64,000 bases of DNA from Galdieria partita. Taxonomy: Eukaryota > Rhodophyta > Bangiophyceae > Galdieriales > Galdieriaceae. A program made the position numbers and the translations under genes. Positions 55,601 through 64,000 of the stretch are shown here, in pieces (the first letter of the stretch is position 1; the number at the start of each line of letters is the position of its first letter). The stretch covers positions 222,622 through 286,621 of the forward strand of contig BQMJ01000015.1 in the NCBI GenBank assembly GCA_025991245.1, in the 5' to 3' direction. The notes beneath the pieces were generated by a model. It saw nothing but the letters and a program-made list of their open reading frames with translations, did not search any database and was not told the origin of the DNA.

Positions 55601-57609
55601 CAATGATCCTAAGAAAATAAAACCCTGCTTTGCCAAATTGCTAAGTGATAGATAGGACAACATAAGGAAAAAATAGGGCGAAACAAGGTAGTACTCTTCA
55701 AAACACTGTCAGTGAATCGCAAAGACTCTGATACAGTAGATGGTAAATAGTACTGTTGCAAAAAACGGAAAGCGGAGCCAATTTAGTTTTGCAAGATTTC
55801 AAGTAAATAATGAATTATGCTAGCTCCAAACAAATGAGAAAGTTTCACCAAAACAAGTACTAGAGAAAATGCATGATCAGTCAAAAGCGGTACAAGTGCA
55901 CGAGTATGTTAGAGGATGAAGATTTCATAGGCGAAGATGAGTTGACACGAATGGATCAACAAACAAAACAAAACTTCAAAACTACCAAATATGAAAGCAA
56001 CAAGGTTGTGTCAAAATATGTGAATCATTAAATAATTCTTTGCTGTATAACATTGGCTTCACGAGAACATAATTCATTGAAGGAAAGCGCATGACATATA
56101 TCAGAGAACACTAGACATTTCCTTTTTATTAGAACTTTGTCACGTTTCTTTCTTTCGTACACTTATAGACTAATAAATGAACGATAAAGATACCGACTTT
56201 GAAAATAACGTATAGAGAAAAGAAAGACAGCAAGACAAATAGAATCTCTAGAAAGTTGAAGAATTCTCACATACTACTTGCCTTTATTGAATAAGGAAAT
56301 TGATCGATAATGCAAAAGATAGTAAGAAGAAGTGTCCAAAATGCATGTTCAAAGAAAAACCTACTATATTCTCAGTCGGAAACAATCCAGTACTTATGTC
56401 AAATTGAAATACTCAAAGGAAATTTTATATATTTGAGGAGAAAAACAAAAACAACAGGATGATTCAAAAAACAAGAATGAAAATACAACAAACTCATGGA
56501 GGAAAAGTGCTCTTGAGAGATATGTCTCTCAACAAGCTGTCATTCAAAGCATAGTCAAGCTGACATAAAGCATATAATATCCAAATTGCTACAGACCAAC
56601 ATTGAACTTTTGTGGCTAGATTGCTAACGGTTCAATTCATTTGAGGCCTTTTTATGAGAAGTTGTGGCTTGCTTTGTCTTCACTATATGTATCAACAGTA
56701 CAATTCGTGTATAATTTTATGCCGATCAACATAGAATAAAACGCAATGGATCCAGTTACTATAAGAAAGCAAAAAAGAGTATTTTCAAAAAAGAGGTGTC
56801 TGATAGAAGACACCACATAGTAAAAGCCAACAGTTGCAAGATTCTACTTTTCGAATAAGTGTCGCTTTTCAATATCGAAAGCGACTTTAGTGAAACTGCA
56901 ATACTTTAGCTATGAAAATTATCAGATTTAGATCTCGCAATAAATCAAATTCAGAACCAAATTGCTCAGCTCCCCCAAAATTCAAAGTTTAAATAAAAAT
57001 GAAAGAAATGGGACAATTGGATATCGTTTTCATGCAATGCAACTACAACTCTAGAATAGATTCCAAGAAATTTCAAAGGAAGAGTTATTTTGTCACTCGA
57101 GGTAAATTAACAAAATCACAAAAATCTTCAAGAATGCTATAACAATTTCACAATTAAGGGAATCAATTTAAACCACTAATTTTCATTGATCTATGACATT
57201 GATTTACCGCGATGTACTGAATAGAGAAAAAACATGCATCTTCGAAAAAGGAAAGGAAACTTGCGTTTCCTTAATCAAAAATATTTAACTATTTTTCTAA
57301 AATTGCCTACGTTTCAAGAAGATCGATAAAAATGTTGCCTCAAATAGAGTCCATAGAAAAAGAAAGAATTTAGAGAGGTCGGCACAAGTGAAAAAATTGA
57401 AGAATTTCAATACGTTATTTGTCCTTTATGGCATCAGTACTGTCAGTTGTTCTCAGGAGTAACCAGTAGGTGACAATGCGAAATTTTGTACAAAAAATTA
57501 GAACAAGTCTGCATATAATAAAAATTAATATATTATCACGTCGAACAATTTAATACATAAGAGAAATAGAACCTAGGAAAGCTTCATTACATATTCAAGA
57601 GTTATAAGA

Positions 57610-57900
57610 TAGAAAACACAGAAAAAAAGAGACAGTAGTACTAGAAGAAGAAGGAGCAAAGATGTCAACTTTCTAAAATGTGAACAAAGAGCCTAAGTGA
57701 CGATTGAATCTTCTGATTCAGTCATTCTTATAAAATAACCATTGAGCAAGAATCCAGGGCATACGAATACACAAATGAAAAGCCAACAAAGTGATTCAGA
57801 ATTTGACATTGTTGAGAATAGATAAATGGCGGCTCGAAAAGTTTACCAAAACACAAAGTTTTGCTTTCGAGAACCCAAGAATAGCATAAGCATTGTTTAC
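57610..57900 (+). repeat. Repeat family C, copy 2
   Basis: Partner of 49,130-49,420. Just upstream, about 57,390-57,480, is a diverged copy of a piece of the 2.79-kb unit (tgaagaattt...tcctt...catcagtac...ttctc), so older, more diverged units probably extend inwards. Confidence 0.6.
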
Positions 57901-60540
57901 TTTTTGCTAAATGTGTATAGCGACACTACATTCCAAGTAATTCAACTCAAAGAATGAAGCAAGCAGTGTCTCAAGACAATCAAAAAGCAGAAACTACTTA
58001 CCAAATGGTTAAATTTTCAATAGCATTGCATTGTAGAATACAATAAAGTGACCAAATAACAAAACTCAGAATTTTGCTATATAGGACAGATTTCTAAAGA
58101 CGATTCTAATAAGGTAAGATTCAACCATGAAGGTCTTGGTGGAACGATCGAAACAAAAGTTTTAAAACTACATAAATTGAAAGATTTTCATTACATATGC
58201 GCTAAATACAGCAACGGCCTTACAAAGAAAAATCAAGAAAGAAATATCATTATCTCTACCATAGAGTACCCATATGAAAAGACAAATTCAACGAAAAAGC
58301 TACTATGTCAATAATGCATAAAAATTTAAAAAATTTTCAAACCCTGTGACAACAGCTAAAAAAAAAAAGAAATAGATTTCAATATTTCAGTTTCAGTTCT
58401 ATTGCATTGACATCATGAAAAAGTATTGAAGAGGAGTTTATGTCAAATATCAAAGGGGAATAGGCAGTTTTTGCATTATTAGGCCTACACTTGGTTTAGT
58501 AAAGAAACAATACAAATACCACTTTTACAAGGAAACAAGGGAGAATAAGGAATTAGCGAAACAAAAACTTGACTAGATATTGAAGAATTTTTATGTTCCA
58601 CTTGTTCCTTACATCATCGGTACCAAGAACCTATTCTCGTCAGGCAGAAACCAAGTGAAACAAAAAAAAATTGAAAAAAGTTACAGCAATCTGCTCACAG
58701 AGAAAAAAAAAATTCTTTTGATGAAAGGGAGTTCATTAACTATATCACATTGAAATACAGAAGAAAAAGAAACTTGTTTTTCTCATTTGTAGAAAAGTAG
58801 TAAAAAGAAAGGACAATCCTTGAAAACAACGATAAAAACAGAAAAAAACAAAGGAATGAAGATATTAATAGTGACAGATTGCTCAATTGTTGCGACGAGT
58901 TGTTCGCGTAAAATACTCGAGCCTAAGACTAACGTCACCAGAAGAGTACCATTTAAACGAACCACTCAAAATCTCAAAAGAATACAAAAGAAGCAGAAAA
59001 GTGTGAACTCCAAAAAAATTTTAACTAAAAGAGAAATCTAAAAAATAACTCCAGTTTAAAATCCAATAAAAAATAGACAAATGCAACTGACAGGAAACCA
59101 AACTTGGTCAGTAGCCCAACAAGCATAAAAAAATAAAAAAAAAACCATTCTTTGGCAAAGAACTTAAATAAGAAAACAGACATAAACAATTTACTCTGCC
59201 CACTCCTACTTTGAGACTACTAGAGCGCAATAAATTGAAAAACTTGGTATGCCCTGACTGAAAGCAATAAGCATTTTTTCCTTGTTTTGGTTTTATTAGG
59301 CTTGATTAGAGTATAATTTCAAGTTGATTATGCATATTTCCCTAAACGTTCAAATACAGTTAAAAGATATTAACAAGGTCATTCAAGATAAAGTCATCCA
59401 ATATAAGAAACCAAAAGGATCTTACACCAAATAGATTTGGAACAAATACCACACAAAGCAAAATATCATAATGTGAAAAAAATCCATAAATTTACTGTGT
59501 CACTCGGTCAATCAAGAACGACGGTAATGATGCTAGTAACAACAAAAGGAAACCATTCAAGAAAAATGTTCATAATTTCTAGAAAGCCCAAATTTCGAAT
59601 TACTGCGAAGCAACAGAGAAACTCCTTAACTAGAAAGCGCCTTGAACTAAAAATAGCATCCTAAAATTTTACCTAAATATCCGTAATAAACAACAAATAC
59701 AAACATACGCAGAAATAGCCCACAAGGCAATGCATTTCGTCTCTGGCAAAAAAAGCGGAACAGTTTGAGAATTCCTTACTTTTACCAGACTAAAAGCAAA
59801 AGTAAAGGTACTGGTGCAACCAATTTACTCTCTTTCCCTAACGCATTGTGATGACCAAGAAACTAATAAATTTTCAAATGCGGATGTTTTGGTGTCGGAC
59901 AATGGGAATTTTTTAACAGGGTTTATTCAGTTTCATCAAGGTTCATCACGGTTTTCACCCAAAGTCACATACTATAGGAAAATATTAACAGGAAAAATAA
60001 AGGAACGTTCATCCATTACAAGAAAGCTCGAATATCCCTCACGCAACATATAAGGCTTCAACTAAGAACAAAGAAAACAGATATGTAATAAAAGCTTTAA
60101 AAAATGCTTTACAACTTAGTCAATGAAAGACAACAATGTCAAAAGTAACAGTTACTACGAAGAAGTTACCATTTGAGCAAACCGCCTAAAATTATTAATC
60201 AACACAAAACAACAGAAAAATGCCTAAACAAAAAAGGGCCTAAACCAAAGAGGGCGACCATTGATTATAAGTAAAATGAAAACAATCTCTTTACGTTTGA
60301 AGCATTCTCGCAATAAAACTCAAAAAGAAACAAAACCAAAAAGAGCTCATAAAAGAAGTCACATCGTCATCTTTAGAATACTCATTAAAAATTTGGGATA
60401 TAATTGATTCTACTAGAAGCAAGGATAAAAAGCTTGATAGAATTAAGGGGTTCGTTTAATGCATTCATAAAAAAAAATTGAGTAACTTGCACAATATGTG
60501 TAGCCTGGCAGAAAGGAGCATGCATTTTTTTGTCTTATTG

Positions 60541-60622
60541 AGGTTCTACTGAGGGTTTACTATAGGGTCTACTTATGGTGTACTATTAGGGTTTATTAGG
60601 GAGTGTTAGGGAATATTAAGGT
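60541..60622 (+). repeat. Degenerate interstitial telomere-like tract 1
   Basis: Reads as imperfect versions of the terminal repeat: ggttctactgagggtttactatagggtctac... then tattagggtttattaggga. It lies at the end of a subtelomeric module, in the same orientation as the telomere. Confidence 0.8.
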
Positions 60623-60828
60623 TAACCGAAAAGAGCCAATAAAAGAAGTCACAACGCCATCTTTAAAATACTCATTAAAAATTTGCTACAAAACTGATTA
60701 CATTAGAAGCAACGGTAAAAAGCATTATAGAATAAAGCGGATCCTGGAATGCATACATGAAAAAAGAAATAATTGAATTGCAAAATGTGTGTAGCCTGGC
60801 CGAAGGAAGCATGCATTTTTCTTTCTTA

Positions 60829-60887
60829 TTGAGATTTTACTGAGGTTTACTATACGGTCTACTTATAGTTTACTATTAGGGTTTAAT
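60829..60887 (+). repeat. Degenerate interstitial telomere-like tract 2
   Basis: A second, more decayed tract (gagattttactgaggtttactatacgg... tattagggtttaat) 290 bp after tract 1, immediately before the second 2.79-kb unit begins. Confidence 0.78.
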
Positions 60888-63340
60888 AAAGACGATTCTC
60901 ATAAGGTTCAACTATGAAAGTCTTGGTAAAACGATCGAAACAAAAGTTTCGAAACTATCCAAATCGAAAAGTTTTTCATTATATATACACTGGAGATATC
61001 AACGAATTTAACAAGAAAAGGAAATAAAGAAATATCATTATCGTTACCAAGTAATACCCATACAAACCTATATGAAAAGACAAATTTGCGAGAAACATTA
61101 CTGTAGCATTATTGCATAAAAAATTCAATAATTTTTAAAATTAATGGCAACACTAAAAAAAAGATTTCAGCATTTTAGTTTCAGATCTATCATAATGGCA
61201 CTATGAAAAGGTATTGAAGAGGCATTTATGCACTGTATCAAAGGGGAATAGGCAATCTTTGCATTATAAGGGCTACACTTGTATCCAAAGTTTATTAAAG
61301 GAACAATACAAATACCAATTTTACGAGCAAACCATAGAATGAGAAATCAGAGAAATAGAAAGAAGAGGATATATTGAAGAATTTTCATATACCACATGTT
61401 GTTTACATCATCAATACATTGAACCTGTTCTCGTGGGGTAGATATTTGTCGACCGTGTGAAACGAAGTTAACACGTTACAGCAATCGGCTCGTAGAAAAA
61501 AAACAATGCTTTTGATGAAAGGGAGTTCATTTGCTATATGACAATGAAATACAGAAGAAAAATGTTTTTTTTATTTATAGAAAAGTAGTAAAAAGAAGGG
61601 ACAACCCTTGAATGCAATAACGAAAACAACAAAGAATAAAGAGAGGAAAATGTTAATTGTGACAGATTGCTCAACTGTTGCGACGACTTCTTCGCGTACA
61701 ATGCTCCTTTTTTAGACTAACGTAGCCAGAAGAGTACCATTTAAACGAAAGACTTGAAATCTCAAAACAATGCAAAAGAAGCAGAAAATTGTGAACTTCA
61801 AAAAATCCGAATTAAACGAGGAATGTAACAACTAACTCTAGTTTCCAATCCAAAAAAGCTTAAACAAAATGTAGCTGACAGGAAACCAAACTTGGTCAGT
61901 AGCACAATGAGCATAAAAAATAAAAAATACGTAGCTATTCTTTGACAAAAAGCATAAATAAGAAACCAGACACAACCAATCTACTTTGCGTACTCCTACT
62001 TTGAGACAACTAGAGCGCAATGGATTGAAAAATTAGGTATGCCCAGGCTAAAAGCAATAAGAGTTTTTCTTTATTTTGGTTTTCTAGGCTTCATTAGGGT
62101 ATAATTTCTAGTTAAATAAGCATATTTAACTAAACTTTCAAATACAATTGGAAGATATTAACAGGGTGCTTCAAGGTAAATTCATCCAATATCAGAAACC
62201 AAAAGGATCTTACACCAAATAGATTTGGCACAAATATCAGACAAAGCCAAAAAAATAATGTGAAAAACATATAAATTTACTGTTCCACTAGGTCAATCAA
62301 GAATGTCGGTAATAATGCAAATGACAACAAAAAGGAGCTACTTAAAAAAAATGTTCACAATTTCTAAATGCCTCACAAATTCGAATTATTGCAAAGCAGC
62401 AGAGAAATGCTTCAACTCAAAAGAGCTTTGAATTAAAAATACCATCTTAAAATTTTCCTTAAATTTCCAGGTCTTCCCTTAATGAACAACAAATACAAAC
62501 ATACAAAGAACTGGCTCACAAGGCACGTCATTTTATCACTAGCAAAACAAGAAGCACCATTTAAAATTGACTAATTTTACGAGACTAACAGCAAAAGTAA
62601 AGGCCTTCATAGAAAAACATCGCTTTTTTCTTTAACAAAACAATATGACATAGACAGTGATAATTGTTCAAATGCAGATGGTCTGATACAGGGCAATAGG
62701 AACTCTTTTTATCAGGTTCAATTAAGTTTTATTAAGGTTTAGTACTGTTTTAACCCAAGGTCATATGCTATAGAAAAATATAAACAGGATAAATAAAGGG
62801 ACATTCATCCATTGTAAGAAAACTCGAGAATTCTCTACACATTATAAAGGGCCTTAACTAAGAACAAAAAAAATGTAATAAAAGCTTTAATAATTTGCTT
62901 TACAACTTGGACAATAAAAGAGAAAGGAAATAAGGCTAAAATCAAAAAAAAAAGTTTTTCATTGAAACAAACCGCTTAAAATTTTAAATCGGCACAACAC
63001 ACCAAAAGAACAGCTAAACAAAAAAAGGCGATAATTAATTAACGATGACATGTAAACATTTTCTTAGGATTCTAAGTGTTCCCGCAATCAAACTCAAATC
63101 CACAAACAAAAAGAAGAACCAACCAAAAGTCATATGGCCATTAGAAAAATACTTATAAGAACTTACGGCTTAACTAATTATACTAGAAGCAAGCGTAAGA
63201 CGATTGATAGAATTGAAGGACTTTCTTCTCTGATGCATTCACGAAGAAAAAGCAGTGAACTTTAAAATATACGTAGCCTGACAGAAAAAATATGCATTTT
63301 TCTTTCTTATTCAGGCTTTACTGAGGTTTTACTGAGGTTG
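60888..63340 (+). repeat. Subtelomeric tandem unit D, copy 2
   Basis: Diverged copy of 58,096-60,620, estimated by eye to be well below perfect identity with many small indels. It runs straight into the terminal telomere array through a transitional stretch (ggctttactgaggttttactgaggttgtac). Copy 2 has only one 290-bp end module (about 63,100-63,340). No gene. Confidence 0.85.
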
Positions 63341-64000
63341 TACTAGGTTCTATTAAGGTTTATTAGGGTTTATTAGGGTTTATTAAGGTTTATTAGGGTT
63401 TATTAGGGTTTATTAGGGTTTATTAGGGTTTATTAGGGTTTATTAGGGTTTATTAGGGTTTATTAGGGTTTATTAGGGTTTATTAGGGTTTATTAGGGTT
63501 TATTAGGGTTTATTAGGGTTTATTAGGGTTTATTAGGGTTTATTTAGGGTTTATTTAGGGTTTATTAGGGTTTATTAGGGTTTATTAGGGTTTATTTAGG
63601 GTTTATTAGGGTTTATTAGGGGTTTATTTAGGGTTTATTAGGGTTTATTAGGGTTTATTAGGGTTTATTTAGGGTTTATTTAGGGTTTATTAGGGGTTAT
63701 TTTAGGGTTTATTAGGGTTTATTAGGGTTTATTAGGGTTTATTAGGGTTTATTTAGGGTTATTTAGGGTTTATTTAGGGTTTATTAGGGGTTATTTAGGG
63801 TTTATTAGGGTTTATTAGGGTTTATTAGGGTTTATTTAGGGTTTATTAGGGTTTATTTAGGGTTTATTAGGGTTTATTTAGGGTTTATTAGGGTTTATTA
63901 GGGTTTATTTAGGGTTTATTTAGGGTTTATTTGGGTTTATTTAGGGTTTATTAGGGTTTATTAGGGTTTATTTAGGGTTTATTTAGGGTTTATTAGGGTT
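63340..64000 (+). repeat. Terminal telomere array, TTTATTAGGG / TTTATTTAGGG
   Basis: About 660 bp of uninterrupted G-rich repeats to the window edge. The proximal 200 bp are uniform 10-mers (TTTATTAGGG). Distally, 10-mers mix with 11-mers (TTTATTTAGGG) and rare variants (GGGG, TTATTTAGGG, TTATTTTAGGG, TTTATTTGGG). The G-rich strand runs 5' to 3' towards position 64,000, as expected for a right-hand chromosome end. Confidence 0.96.

Larger units (their letters stand above)
58080..60887 (+). repeat. Subtelomeric tandem unit D, copy 1
   Basis: Starts around aaagacgattct (58,096) and matches the next copy at an offset of about 2,792 bp. Landmarks: atcaaaggggaataggca, gtgacagattgctcaaYtgttgcgacga, ccaaacttggtcagtagc, actcctactttgagac, and gtagcctggcagaa. 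It ends in a degenerate telomere-like tract, and its last 290-bp module is itself duplicated (60,341 and 60,631). Confidence 0.85.
47170..63340. other. Subtelomeric gene-free repeat region
   Basis: Sixteen kilobases with no supportable gene on either strand. All open frames are short, and most lack an ATG start, codon-like bias or recognisable motifs. The purine content of the plus strand rises strongly after about 53 kb. The DNA consists of diverged repeats, listed separately. Confidence 0.7.

Noticed and set aside
58783-60053. Lys/Asn-rich frames of 60-79 codons in the subtelomeric unit
   Set aside because: Composition follows the A-rich strand and the frames are broken in the second copy of the unit.
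63340-64000. CRISPR-like array or minisatellite
   Set aside because: Units are 10-11 bp without spacers, G-rich towards the end and matching junction relics; telomere is the only sensible reading.

Overview
The window is nuclear DNA of a compact-genome eukaryote, most likely a thermoacidophilic red alga of the genus Galdieria. The clues are a eukaryote-only gene set (RNA polymerase II RPB1, TAF5, a 20S proteasome alpha subunit, presenilin, a farnesylation-type DnaJ), very short introns of about 45-60 bp with plain GT-AG borders, short intergenic gaps, moderately AT-rich DNA, and a subtelomeric family of archaeal-type P-loop ATPases of the kind reported as expanded in Galdieria sulphuraria. 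The genus call is inference; no rRNA or organelle marker is present to confirm it.

Positions 1-27,800 are a dense housekeeping region. In order: TAF5 (3' part only, +), proteasome alpha-3 (-), a short-chain dehydrogenase (+), a CDK10/11-like kinase (+), presenilin (-), a RING protein (+), a multi-exon MFS transporter (-), a GRAM/VASt sterol-transfer-type protein (+), two more RING proteins (-), a type I DnaJ (+), a protein O-mannosyltransferase (+), an RBM42-like RNA-binding protein (-), an organellar uL30 (+), RPB1 with an unusual two-block CTD (+), and an unrecognised nuclear protein with a SAP-like motif (-). Convergent genes can have stop codons only 42 bp apart (RPB1 and the SAP-like gene), and one divergent pair shares a 45-bp gap.

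The three RING proteins are paralogues. Each has an N-terminal C3HC4 RING, a C-terminal half that reads as a decayed Rho/Ras-type G domain, and a CaaX-like C-terminus. I consider this the most interesting system in the core part: apparently membrane-anchored RING-pseudoGTPase proteins.

Positions 27,800-47,200 are AT-rich and gene-poor. They hold a cluster of large P-loop NTPase genes, all on the minus strand. There are two types. One is ATPase plus a PD-(D/E)XK-like region plus a SAM-like C-terminus: one intact (44,410-47,169), one 5'-truncated (42,512-44,149), one frameshifted (32,766-35,165). The other is an RHS/Crinkler-like ATPase plus nuclease with an NLS-like patch: one intact (38,340-40,745) and one fragment (about 36,152-36,790). 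Intact copies beside decayed ones suggest ongoing duplication and decay near the chromosome end.

Positions 47,200-63,340 contain no gene I can support. They are built from diverged repeats: a 0.6-1.4 kb family with four copies (one lying inside the ATPase region), a 0.5 kb family with two, a 0.3 kb family with two, and two tandem copies of a subtelomeric unit of about 2.79 kb whose junctions carry degenerate telomere-like tracts. The last 660 bp, 63,340-64,000, are a telomere array of TTTATTAGGG and TTTATTTAGGG with the G-rich strand running towards the window end, so the window ends at the right-hand chromosome terminus.
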